A stretch of DNA of 64,000 nt. It comes from Paraburkholderia graminis C4D1M. Its GTDB lineage: Bacteria > Pseudomonadota > Gammaproteobacteria > Burkholderiales > Burkholderiaceae. The position numbers and the translations under genes were made by a program. The DNA lies in the NCBI RefSeq assembly GCF_000172415.1, contig NZ_ABLD01000001.1, forward strand, positions 1-64,000, in the 5' to 3' direction. Positions 27,360 through 35,669 of this stretch are shown one piece after another; positions within the stretch are counted from its first letter, which is position 1; each line of letters opens with the position of its first letter. Below the pieces are notes generated by a model. The model searched no databases. It was given only the letters and a program-made list of their open reading frames with translations, and was not told the DNA's origin.

Positions 27360-28394
27360 ATGTCGAGCGAATCCACCCAACCTCATCAAACGCGCCGCAA
27401 TATGCCGCGCAATTCGCCGCATTCCGCGGTGCCGCGCGATCTTGCCTGCGTGCTCGCGCTGACCTTGCTCGCGGCCGCGCTCGGCTCGCTGTTCGATGTG
27501 AGCGAGCGCGCTTATCGGTGGACGCGCGGCGTCGAGCGCTTTCAACTCGACGAGTTGCCGCTCACGCTGTGCGTGCTGTCGCTGGGGCTTGCGTGGTTCG
27601 CGTGGCGCCGCTATCGCGAGACGCGCAGCGAGCTTGCGCATCGGCGCGTGCTCGAAGAAGAGGCCGAACGTCTGCTCGCCGACAACCGGCGTCTTGCGAA
27701 CCAGGCGTTGCAGGCAGAGGAACTCGAGCGCCGCCACCTCGCGCGCGAACTGCACGACGAACTCGGCCAGTACCTCAACGCCATTTCACTCGACGCAGCA
27801 CGTATCCGCGATCTCTCCGCCGCGCGCGAGCCGGAGATTCATCGCATATCGGTGGAATTGATGCGGAGCGCGAGTCATGTGTATCGGCAGATCGGCGGAA
27901 TGATCCGGCGCTTGCGGCCTATCGGTCTCGACGAATTCGGCTTGCCGAGCGCGCTCGAGCATTGCATCGACGGATGGCGCGAACGCTTGCCCGACGCGTC
28001 GTTCTCGCTAACGATAGAAGGCGATTACACAGGGCTCAGCGACGCGCTCACCATCACGCTTTACCGGCTGGTGCAGGAAGGGCTGACGAACGTGTCGAAG
28101 TTCGCGCGGCACTCGCGCGTGGAAGTGTTCATGGTGCGCGCGCCGCGCGAGGCGCAAGCGCCGCAGAAAAATGCCCTAAAACGCCGGCCAATCGACGAAA
28201 TCGTCGTAACGATGGCCGACGACGGTCCCGGCGTCGACCTCGATGCGCCGCGCGCGGGCCTGGGGCTCATCGGCATGCGCGAGCGGGTCGAAGCGCTAGG
28301 CGGCGAGTTTCATGTCGCGAGCAAGCCCGAAGGCGGCTTCCTGTTTTGCGCGCGCGTGCCCGCTCAAGCGGGACTGGCGGAGCCGGTGAACTGA
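27360..28394 (+). CDS. Sensor histidine kinase, NarL-partner (HisKA_3) type
   Basis: A 344-residue membrane sensor kinase. Two hydrophobic segments (LACVLALTLLAAALGSLF and LPLTLCVLSLGLAWFAW) flank a very short periplasmic loop, so it probably senses something in or near the membrane. A coiled coil then leads to the phospho-acceptor region ELERRHLARELHDELGQYLN with its His, and the ATPase motifs VQEGLTNVSKFARHS and DDGPGVDLDAPRAGLGLIG. The GTG three bases upstream could also start it. Its 3' end overlaps the convergent response-regulator gene by 31 bases. The MoxY/MxaY type of C1 regulation is an attractive parallel, not proven. Confidence 0.85.
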   Translation: MSSESTQPHQTRRNMPRNSPHSAVPRDLACVLALTLLAAALGSLFDVSERAYRWTRGVERFQLDELPLTLCVLSLGLAWFAWRRYRETRSELAHRRVLEEEAERLLADNRRLANQALQAEELERRHLARELHDELGQYLNAISLDAARIRDLSAAREPEIHRISVELMRSASHVYRQIGGMIRRLRPIGLDEFGLPSALEHCIDGWRERLPDASFSLTIEGDYTGLSDALTITLYRLVQEGLTNVSKFARHSRVEVFMVRAPREAQAPQKNALKRRPIDEIVVTMADDGPGVDLDAPRAGLGLIGMRERVEALGGEFHVASKPEGGFLFCARVPAQAGLAEPVN

Positions 28395-29026
28395 AGGCCG
28401 AGGCGGCTTGCCATTTGTGCGAGTTGCACACCGTTGTCCGCGCCGAACTTCTGCCGGATCACCGACTGATGATTGGCCACGGTCTTCTGACTGAGGCCCA
28501 ATTTTTCGGCGATGCTCGGCAGCGTGTAGCCCTGCACGAGCAAACGCAACACCTCGAATTCGCGCGCGGACAACTGCCGTCCTGGCGGGCCTTCGCTGAA
28601 TGCATTGCGCAGCGCGAGTGCCTGCGAAATGTCGGGGCTTAGATAACTGGCGCGCCGCGCGATCGTGCGCACCGCTTCGACCAGCACGTCGGGCGCGCTG
28701 GCTTTCGTCACATAGCCGAGCGCGCCGGCGTCGAGCGCGCGGCGCACGAAAATCGCCTCTTCATGCACGCTGAAAATCAGCACGCGCGCATCGGCCTCGC
28801 GCGCGAGCATGCGCCGCATTGCTTCGATTCCGCTTGCGCCCGGCAACGAGACATCCATCACGACGACATCGGGCCGCAGCGCGCAGAAGCGCTGATAGGC
28901 CTGAGCGGCGTCGGCTGCTTCACCGCACACGTGCACGTCGGCATTCACTTCGAGTAGCCGCCGGTAGCCTTCGCGCACTACGGCGTGATCGTCGACGAGC
29001 AACACTGAAATGTCCGCCGCTGTCAT
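28364..29026 (-). CDS. Response regulator, NarL/LuxR type
   Basis: A 220-residue two-domain regulator. The receiver domain has DDHAVVREG, the phospho-accepting Asp in DVVVMDVSLPG and the Lys in GYVTKASAPD. The LuxR-type HTH is LSAREFEVLRLLVQGYTLPS with IAEKLGLSQKTVANHQ. Start codon ATG with an AGGGG site lies two bases after the pqqE stop, so it is the last gene of the pqq operon. The likely kinase is encoded convergently and overlaps it. A role in regulating PQQ or alcohol oxidation genes is suggested by this position. Confidence 0.87.
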   Translation of the reverse strand: MTAADISVLLVDDHAVVREGYRRLLEVNADVHVCGEAADAAQAYQRFCALRPDVVVMDVSLPGASGIEAMRRMLAREADARVLIFSVHEEAIFVRRALDAGALGYVTKASAPDVLVEAVRTIARRASYLSPDISQALALRNAFSEGPPGRQLSAREFEVLRLLVQGYTLPSIAEKLGLSQKTVANHQSVIRQKFGADNGVQLAQMASRLGLQFTGSASPA

Positions 29027-29028
29027 GG

Positions 29029-30273
29029 TCAACCCCTGGTGTGGCCGTTGTCGTTTGGCTCGTCGTGCGCCGTTTTTTGCACCTTGTTTTGCGGTGCATG
29101 CGCGCCCGTCAGCTTGCGCGAGTTTGCATCGTTACGGAACATGATGGGCTGCTCTCGTGGTTCATGCGCCGCCGCCGCGAGACGCGTCACGTCGACCACT
29201 TTTTCATGCAACGGCGACTTGTCGCACACAGGGTCCGCATTGGCCGCATCGCCGGTGAGCAGATACGCCTGGCAACGGCAGCCGCCGAGATCGTTTTCCT
29301 TCTCGTCGCAACTGCGGCACGGCTCTTTCATCCATTGCAGACCGCGGAAACGATTGAATGCGTCGCTCTCGTACCAGATCTCTCGCAGGGGCATGTCTTT
29401 CACATTCGGCAGCACGAGGCCGGGCAGCGCGCGCGCCGCGTGACAGGGCAGCGCGGCGCCGTCCGGCGCAACGCCGAGGAACACCGCGCCCCAGCCGTTC
29501 ATGCAGCGCTTCGGGCGTCGCTCGAAATAGTCGGGCACGACGAAGAAAATCTTGCAGCGATCGCCATGGGTGCGCCGATAACGTTCGACCACCGCTTCTG
29601 CTTCCTCGAGCTGCTCGCGGGTCGGCATGAGCTGCGCCTGATTGTGATGCGCCCAGCCGTAGTACTGCGTGTTCGCGAGTTCGAGGTATTCGGCGCCCAT
29701 CGCGAGCGCCATGTCGATGATCTTGTCGACGTGGGGCAGGTTATAGCGATGCAGCACGCAGTTCAGCACCATCGGAAACCCATGCTGTTTGATCGATGCC
29801 GCGACGCGCTGCTTCAGATCGAACGTGCGCGTGCTGCTCAAGAAGTCGTTGAGTTCCTGAGTCGAGTCCTGAAACGACAACTGGATGTGATCGAGCCCGG
29901 CCGCTTTCAGGTCGCCGAGGCGCTTGTCCGTGAGACCGACGCCCGAGGTGATCAGATTCGTATAGAAGCCGAGCTTGCGCGCTTCGCCGACCAGCACTTC
30001 GAGGTCGTCGCGCATCAGCGGTTCGCCGCCTGAAAAGCCCAATTGCGCGGCGCCGAGCGCGCGCGCCTCGCGCAGCACGCCGAGCCATTGTTCGGTGCTG
30101 AGTTCGCGATTGTGATTGGTGTAGTCGACGGGGTTGTAGCAGAACGCGCAATGCAGCGGGCAGCGATACGTCAGTTCCGCGAGCAGCCACAGCGGCGGCG
30201 CGACGCTCGCGGGCGTCGCTTCGGGCTGTGCTTCAGTGTGAATGTCGGCAGCAGGTTGCGAGAGATCGGTCAT
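29029..30273 (-). CDS. pqqE: PqqA peptide cyclase (radical SAM)
   Basis: A 414-residue radical SAM/SPASM enzyme that forms the first Glu-Tyr carbon-carbon bond in the PqqA peptide. The N-terminal cluster motif is CPLHCAFCYNP (CxxxCxxC), with GFSGGEPLMR next, and the C-terminal cysteines (ALPCHAAR, CRSCDEKENDLGGCRCQAYL) bind auxiliary clusters. A roughly 45-residue charged C-terminal tail exceeds the usual family length. It needs PqqD as peptide chaperone, encoded just upstream. Confidence 0.95.
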   Translation of the reverse strand: MTDLSQPAADIHTEAQPEATPASVAPPLWLLAELTYRCPLHCAFCYNPVDYTNHNRELSTEQWLGVLREARALGAAQLGFSGGEPLMRDDLEVLVGEARKLGFYTNLITSGVGLTDKRLGDLKAAGLDHIQLSFQDSTQELNDFLSSTRTFDLKQRVAASIKQHGFPMVLNCVLHRYNLPHVDKIIDMALAMGAEYLELANTQYYGWAHHNQAQLMPTREQLEEAEAVVERYRRTHGDRCKIFFVVPDYFERRPKRCMNGWGAVFLGVAPDGAALPCHAARALPGLVLPNVKDMPLREIWYESDAFNRFRGLQWMKEPCRSCDEKENDLGGCRCQAYLLTGDAANADPVCDKSPLHEKVVDVTRLAAAAHEPREQPIMFRNDANSRKLTGAHAPQNKVQKTAHDEPNDNGHTRG

Positions 30274-30277
30274 TGCG

Positions 30278-30547
30278 CTACTCCAGCCATCCGCGCGAAT
30301 GCGCTTCGGTCACGAATGCGCGTACTTCGGGGCCAAGTCCTGTTGCGTTGAACGCCTGCTCGAGATCGGCGATAAGCGTTTCGATATCGCGCGTGCCGTC
30401 GCAACGTTTGAGGATTTCCGCCGCGCTCTGATTGAGCTTCACCATCCCTTCCGGATAGAGCAGCACATGCGCGTTCTGCGCCGGTTCCCATTGCAGCCGG
30501 AACAGCTTGTTGAGCGCGGGACGATCGGCGTTGGACATGTCGTTCAT
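30278..30547 (-). CDS. pqqD: PQQ biosynthesis peptide chaperone PqqD
   Basis: An 89-residue protein that binds PqqA and presents it to PqqE. Typical segments are [40 protein letters not shown] and a C-terminal helix ending RGWLE. The ATG overlaps the pqqC stop (ATGA), and pqqE starts four bases after its stop, so C, D and E are tightly coupled. Confidence 0.95.
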   Translation of the reverse strand: MNDMSNADRPALNKLFRLQWEPAQNAHVLLYPEGMVKLNQSAAEILKRCDGTRDIETLIADLEQAFNATGLGPEVRAFVTEAHSRGWLE

Positions 30548-31281
30548 TGCGGAAAGGCCTTTTCGATCGAGTCCAGCATGGTCCACAGAATGTCGAGCTT
30601 GAATTGCAGAATCTCGAGCGCGCGTTCCTGTTGTTCGCGCCGCGTGAAGTAATTCAGCGTGACTTCGAGGCCGTGCTCCACGTCGCGCTGTGCGAGCGTG
30701 ATGCGCGAGCGAAAGTAGGCGAGGCCGGACGCTTCGATCCACGGATAGTGTTCGGGCCAGCTCGCGAGCCGGTCGCGATGAACCTGCGGCGCGAACATTT
30801 CGGTGAGCGACGAGCACACCGATTCCTGCCACGGCGCGCGGCGCGCGAAGTTCACGTACGCGTCGACGGCGAAGCGCACGCCAGGCGTCACGTGTTCGAG
30901 CGACCACAGCTCGTCGCGTGAGAGGCCCACTGCATCGCCCAGGCGTGCCCATGTTTCGATGCCGCCTTCCTCGCCGCCGTAGCCGTCGTGATCGAGAATG
31001 CGCAGCACCCAGCGGCGGCGCGTTTCGCGATCCGGGCAATTGGACATCACGGCCGCGTCCTTCAGCGGAATGTTGATCTGATAGTAGAAGCGGTTCGCGA
31101 CCCAGCCGCGAATCTGTTCGGGCGAGCAGCCGCCGCTATTCATCTTCACATTGAACGGATGATGAATGTGGTACGCCGTGCCTTTCGCGCGCAACTGCGC
31201 TTCGAATTCCTCACGGGTCCAGGCTTCGTCGCGGGCGCGCTCGCTGCCTGGCGTCGTACCCAAGGTGTCTTTCGCGTTCAT
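30544..31281 (-). CDS. pqqC: Pyrroloquinoline-quinone synthase
   Basis: A 245-residue cofactor-free oxidase that performs the final ring closure and oxidation to PQQ. Family hallmarks are [39 protein letters not shown], and [26 protein letters not shown] precedes the start. It follows pqqB after 43 bases and overlaps pqqD. Confidence 0.96.
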   Translation of the reverse strand: MNAKDTLGTTPGSERARDEAWTREEFEAQLRAKGTAYHIHHPFNVKMNSGGCSPEQIRGWVANRFYYQINIPLKDAAVMSNCPDRETRRRWVLRILDHDGYGGEEGGIETWARLGDAVGLSRDELWSLEHVTPGVRFAVDAYVNFARRAPWQESVCSSLTEMFAPQVHRDRLASWPEHYPWIEASGLAYFRSRITLAQRDVEHGLEVTLNYFTRREQQERALEILQFKLDILWTMLDSIEKAFPQ

Positions 31282-31324
31282 GCAATCTCCCGTTCCTGCG
31301 CGACGCGTGCTGCGTGGCCGCGCT

Positions 31325-32245
31325 TCATAGTTCGAAGGTCATGCCGTCGTAGGCAACTTCGATGCCGTGCTCCGTGAGAAGGCGGCGCTCGGGGCCATCC
31401 TCGACGAGAATCGGGTTGGTGTTGTTGATGTGGATCAGCACCTTGCGCGCGCTTTTCGCGTCGAGCGAATCCAGTACTTCGATCATGCCACCAGGTCCCG
31501 ATTGCTGCAGATGACCCATATCCGCAGCGGTTTTCTTCGAGAGGCCGAGGCGGATCATTTCATCGGCGGTCCACAGCGTGCCGTCGACGAGCAGCAGATC
31601 CGCCGCGCGCATCGCCTCGAGTACGTGCGGTTCGATCTCGCCGAGACCGGGCGCGTAAAAGACGCGCTTGCCGGTCTGCCGGTTCGTGAACACGAGCCCG
31701 ATGTTGTCGCCGCGCTCGGGCGAGTTGCGATGCGGCGAGTAGGGCGGCGCCTTGCTGGTGAGCGGCAGCGCGTCGATCTGCACGCCGGGCAATGCGTCGA
31801 CGCTGAGCGGCGCGCCGTCGAGCGCGATTCGCCGATGCTCGACGCCGCAGTAGTGCGAGAGAATCGGCGCGATTGGAAAACCGCTCGTCAGGTCCTGCCA
31901 GACGGCGTCGGTTGCATGGAGCGGCAGCGGCGTGTCGCGCTCGCGCAGCATCAGGAGGCCGGTGACATGATCGATCTGCGCGTCGATGACGAGCACCGCC
32001 GCGATGCCGCTGTCGCGCGCGCGGCGGGCCGGTTGAAGCTCCGAGTTCGCGGCGATCTGCGCGAGCAGATCGGGCGACGCATTCACGAGCAGCCAGTCCT
32101 CGCCGTTCGCGCTCACCGCAATCGACGATTGCGTGCGGCGCGTGGCCTTCAGCGTGCCGCGCCGCACGCCGTCGCAATTGCGGCAGTTGCAGTTCCACTG
32201 CGGAAAGCCGCCGCCCGCCGATGAGCCGAGTACCTTGATTTTCAT
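31325..32245 (-). CDS. pqqB: PQQ biosynthesis protein PqqB (metallo-beta-lactamase fold)
   Basis: A 306-residue metallo-beta-lactamase-fold protein needed in a hydroxylation step of PQQ synthesis. It begins [20 protein letters not shown] and has [24 protein letters not shown] and [15 protein letters not shown]. The start overlaps the stop of the upstream alpha/beta hydrolase gene (ATGA). No pqqA gene lies in front of it; pqqA is 12 kb away. Confidence 0.95.
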   Translation of the reverse strand: MKIKVLGSSAGGGFPQWNCNCRNCDGVRRGTLKATRRTQSSIAVSANGEDWLLVNASPDLLAQIAANSELQPARRARDSGIAAVLVIDAQIDHVTGLLMLRERDTPLPLHATDAVWQDLTSGFPIAPILSHYCGVEHRRIALDGAPLSVDALPGVQIDALPLTSKAPPYSPHRNSPERGDNIGLVFTNRQTGKRVFYAPGLGEIEPHVLEAMRAADLLLVDGTLWTADEMIRLGLSKKTAADMGHLQQSGPGGMIEVLDSLDAKSARKVLIHINNTNPILVEDGPERRLLTEHGIEVAYDGMTFEL

Positions 32246-33221
32246 GCCGCGCGGCGCAGCGTGCGCCCCTCGTCGGTGAGTGGAAGAAACAGTGTTGTCA
32301 GTGCATCGGCCACGCGTGCATGCAAAGCGGGATCGCTTGCAAGATGGCCGGCGCGCACGCATTCAATGTGAGCATTGGGAACCGCTCGCGCGAGGCGCCG
32401 CAGGTTATCCGGCGGACACACGGGATCGCGCGAACCGTGCACTGCAAAGAGCGGTACGCCGGCCGCGGCGGCGCGGCGCGCGAACGACAGCAACCGCGCT
32501 TCGCCGAGCCAGCAGCGATGCATCAGGTAATGCGCCTGAATGCGGTACTTGCCGATGAGCTTGCGGCTGTCCTTATGCGAGAGCCTGGCCGGTACGAGCT
32601 GCGCCGCGTGTTCGCACTCGCGAGCACGGCGTTTTCATAGCCGCGCCATGCGAGCGCGAGCTTGCGCTGCGGGGCCTCGCTTGCGCGGCCGCGTTGCAGC
32701 CGCGCATGGCATTGCGAAAGCAGCGCAGCGGGCCGCTTGCAATGCGCAGCGGCGCAGAGCTTTTGCCATGCGCGCGGCGCGCGTTTTTGCGACGTGACGA
32801 ACAGGCCGCGAACCTCGCGCATCGACGTGAGAAAAAGGCCGCGCAGCACCACGCCCGTCACCGATTGCGGATGCCGTCCCGCATAGGCGAGCGCGAGCGC
32901 CGCGCCCCACGATCCGCCAAGCACGCCCCAGCGTTCGATGCGAAGCCGCACGCGCACCGCTTCGATGTCTTCGATCAGGCGGTCGGTGCGGTTGCGGCGC
33001 ACGCCGCCGCGCGGCGTCGAAGCTCCAGTGCCGCGCTGATCGATCAGCACGACCCTGAAGCGCGTCAGGTCGAAGAGCCGCGTTGCGTCAGGCTGACTGC
33101 CGCTGCCTGGGCCGCCATGCAGGACGACGACCGGCACGCCGTCGTCGGCGCCCGCAACCGTGAACGACACGCGATGCGCGTCGCGCGTGCGTAGCGTGCC
33201 GGTTGTTCGCGCCCGCGTCAT
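32242..33221 (-). pseudogene. Alpha/beta hydrolase (prolyl iminopeptidase-like), frameshifted
   Basis: Encodes an S33-type hydrolase in two frames. The first frame (from 33,221) contains VVLHGGPGSGSQPDA, IDQRGTGASTPRGG and the nucleophile motif GGSWGAALALAYAG, up to LALAWRGYENAVLAS. The second frame continues with EHAAQLVPARLSHKDSRKL, AHYLMHRCW, the acid GSRDPVCPP and the histidine in GHLASDP. One missing base near 32,611-32,617 would restore about 326 residues, normal for the family. The whole triad is therefore present apart from the shift. The gene is joined by ATGA overlaps to cytochrome b561 upstream and pqqB downstream, so a peptidase role in PQQ maturation is tempting. Confidence 0.75.
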
Positions 33222-33784
33222 GGCAGCATCCTCGCGAGCAGATTGTCGCGGTCGATCCATTGATGCTTGATCGCGCCCGCCACATGCAGCACGATCAGCG
33301 CGATCAGCAGATACGCCGTCACCTCATGAATGCCGAAGAACAGCTCGCGCAAGCCGTGATCGTCCCAACCCCACTTCGGCAGCGGAATGCCCCAGAAGCG
33401 CGTCCCATAGCGATTGAACGACGAGCCCAGATAGCCCGACACAGGCATGACGACCATTGCCACGTATAAAAGGCCCTGCGTAGTGCGCGCGGCGGCGCGT
33501 TGCCACGGTCGCATCGGCGGCAGGGGCGGCCGATGAAAGGCCGCCCGCGCCGCGATGCGTAGAAGCACCAGCAGGAAAACTGTGAGTCCGATGGATTTGT
33601 GAAGGTTCAGCAGCGTCGCCTTGAGCGGCAGGCCCTTTGGCAGTCCGACCATGTAGAGCCCGAGCGCAAGCAGGCCGATGATGCCGAACGCGATCAGCCA
33701 GTGCAGCGCGATCAACGAGCCGGCATAGCGCGGCGTGGACGTGTCGGCGCGGCGTTGTGCGGAAGAAGCATGCGCGGTCGTCAT
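33218..33784 (-). CDS. Cytochrome b561-type membrane protein
   Basis: A 188-residue four-segment diheme-type membrane cytochrome. Heme-ligand histidines appear in SLIALHWLIAFG, LNLHKSIGLTVF, FGIHEVTAYLLI and VLHVAGAIKHQWI. A GGGAGG site precedes the start. It follows fhcC by 14 bases and overlaps the hydrolase gene, so it is embedded in the fhc-pqq transcription unit. It probably moves electrons between quinone and a periplasmic carrier or dehydrogenase; the partner is not visible. Confidence 0.88.
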   Translation of the reverse strand: MTTAHASSAQRRADTSTPRYAGSLIALHWLIAFGIIGLLALGLYMVGLPKGLPLKATLLNLHKSIGLTVFLLVLLRIAARAAFHRPPLPPMRPWQRAAARTTQGLLYVAMVVMPVSGYLGSSFNRYGTRFWGIPLPKWGWDDHGLRELFFGIHEVTAYLLIALIVLHVAGAIKHQWIDRDNLLARMLP

Positions 33785-33798
33785 CTCTGCCTCCCTGG

Positions 33799-34659
33799 TT
33801 AGCTCATCACAAGTATTTCGCCGCGCCCGTCGACGGCGGCGTCGCCCGCATAACGGCGCGGCAGCGCGGCCGCGCGCCACTGCGAAAACGGCGCGATTTC
33901 GCCCGCGAGACTGCGTACGAGCAAGGACCAGAATACGTCGAAGCCGCGGCCGCCGTCGGCGAAAGTGGGCGGCAGACTAGTGGGACGCTGCGCAAGCAGC
34001 AGGGTTCCGCGCCGCATACCGTACGCATAGTGTGCGCCCAACCGGCCTGCAATGCCGATGGTCCCCGCCACGAGCCGCGACGCCGCGAAGTCGCCCGCAT
34101 CGCCGCCGACCAGCACGAGCCCGCGGCGCATCCGGTCCGCGAGCCGCGCGCCCGCGTTGCCGTGAATCGTCAGCGTGCCGCCCGTCATTCCTTCGACGTC
34201 GCCGGCGAGCGCGCCCGCCGCGAAATCGCCGCAATCGCCCGCGACGGTCAGCCGTCCGCCGCGCATTTCGCAAGCGGTGAAGTGGCCGGCGTCGCCGTCG
34301 ATACGCAATACGCCGCCCGCCATCTGGAAGCCGCTGTGATCGCCCGCCGAACCGCGCACGATCAGATGGCCTTGCGTCATCCGTGCGCCGAGACGGTCGA
34401 GCCACGGGACGGCGTCTTCGATCACGAGCGCGGCTTCGGCGTTCTGTGCGTTCTGCTCGTCCTTTGCATCGGGCGCTGCGTCGCCGTTGCGCGACACATC
34501 GAATACATCGCCGACGACGCAACGATCGTTGCCCGCGGGCAGCACGAGGCGCTCGATGTCCGCGACCGCGAGCGCCGCGAACGTTGCGGGCAGCAACGCC
34601 GAAGCATCGACGCGAAAACCCGGTGCGGTACGCACGCGCAATGTCGTCACGACGCTCAT
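33799..34659 (-). CDS. fhcC: Formyltransferase/hydrolase complex subunit C
   Basis: A 286-residue homologue of formylmethanofuran dehydrogenase subunit C. The middle consists of glycine-rich beta-helix turns (DGDAGHFTACEMRGGRLTVA, GDCGDFAAGALAGDVEGM, NAGARLADRMRRGLVLVG), a structural scaffold. In methylotrophs FhcABCD releases formate from formyl-H4MPT using methylofuran as carrier. The start overlaps the fhcD stop (ATGA). Confidence 0.9.
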   Translation of the reverse strand: MSVVTTLRVRTAPGFRVDASALLPATFAALAVADIERLVLPAGNDRCVVGDVFDVSRNGDAAPDAKDEQNAQNAEAALVIEDAVPWLDRLGARMTQGHLIVRGSAGDHSGFQMAGGVLRIDGDAGHFTACEMRGGRLTVAGDCGDFAAGALAGDVEGMTGGTLTIHGNAGARLADRMRRGLVLVGGDAGDFAASRLVAGTIGIAGRLGAHYAYGMRRGTLLLAQRPTSLPPTFADGGRGFDVFWSLLVRSLAGEIAPFSQWRAAALPRRYAGDAAVDGRGEILVMS

Positions 34660-35669
34660 GCGCTGCTCCCGCCGAGGCCGCCGGCCAGTTGATGCAGATG
34701 GAAGTGATACGGGCCGAGCTTGCCGCCGTAATTGCCTGCGGAAATGCGCAGCAGGCCGCCTGCGCGCCCGAGTCCCGCAGCCGCGACGATGCCCGCCGTC
34801 ATCGCCGCGCCGACATCCGCCTCGGTGAGTCCGTCGATCACGATTTCGAGCACGCAGCCCACTTCCGCGCTCAACTCGCTGCGCGCGGAGAGGCCGGCGA
34901 GCGTGGGACAGAACGCGTCGTTGGTGGACGCGGTCGCGCCTTTGTACTTCGAGCCGACTTTCGATCCCGACCGCACGACGCCGCCAGGAAACGGCAGGAT
35001 CACGCTCGGCAGGCGGCGCATCGCGTCGACGGCGGCCTCGGCGGCTGCGAGCGCCGCGTCGATGTCGCGCGCGAGCAGGATCAGATTGCCGCCGCCCACC
35101 GCCTTCACGGTGGGCGCTGTTTCTTCGCAGACGAACTCGCCGTCCATCACCGGCACGCGCCAGTAACGCGTGTCGCCGAGCATCTTCGAAATCTGCCAGC
35201 CGTCGCCGAAAAAGCGCAGGTTCTTGCCGAGCGGCGCGAGGTCCGACAGCGGCGCGCGGCTCGTTTGCGGATCGATGCCGCGATACACGGCCGTGGTCGG
35301 ACACGCGAGCACGCATTGACCGACGCGCCGCTCGATCTGCTTCGCCAGTTCCTTCGACGACACCGCGAACAGCAGCACGGCGACGCCTGGCCGACCATCC
35401 GGCGTGTCGTCGCCCTCGAGCGTGCGTTCGATGCCCGCCTCGCAGCCGCAGCCGATCACCGAGGTCGCGAAGCCCGTCAGCGAGTGCGCTGCGTTCATCG
35501 CCCACGCCGGCGTATGCGCGGTGATGACGAGCCGCGTCGCCTTCATCGGAAACGCTTCGGCGAAGGTGGCGTCGATCGTGGTGCCGTTGATCTGCAGGGT
35601 CGGCGTGTCGCTCATCGTGTGCGTGTCACGGTTCGGGGTGACGGTCGTCGGGTCAGCGGTTTCAGCCAT
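34656..35669 (-). CDS. fhcD: Formylmethanofuran:H4MPT formyltransferase
   Basis: Up to 337 residues. It transfers the formyl group between H4MPT and methanofuran. The conserved core begins INGTTIDATFAEAFPMKATR and includes GCGCEAGIERTL, RVPVMDGEFVCEET and GNYGGKLGPYHFHLHQL at the end. The ATG at 35,669 overlaps the end of fhcA by eight bases and fits the coupled arrangement. A second ATG at 35,615 (MSDTPTLQ) gives a 319-residue protein closer to the family length and is an equally fair start. Confidence 0.92.
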   Translation of the reverse strand: MAETADPTTVTPNRDTHTMSDTPTLQINGTTIDATFAEAFPMKATRLVITAHTPAWAMNAAHSLTGFATSVIGCGCEAGIERTLEGDDTPDGRPGVAVLLFAVSSKELAKQIERRVGQCVLACPTTAVYRGIDPQTSRAPLSDLAPLGKNLRFFGDGWQISKMLGDTRYWRVPVMDGEFVCEETAPTVKAVGGGNLILLARDIDAALAAAEAAVDAMRRLPSVILPFPGGVVRSGSKVGSKYKGATASTNDAFCPTLAGLSARSELSAEVGCVLEIVIDGLTEADVGAAMTAGIVAAAGLGRAGGLLRISAGNYGGKLGPYHFHLHQLAGGLGGSSA

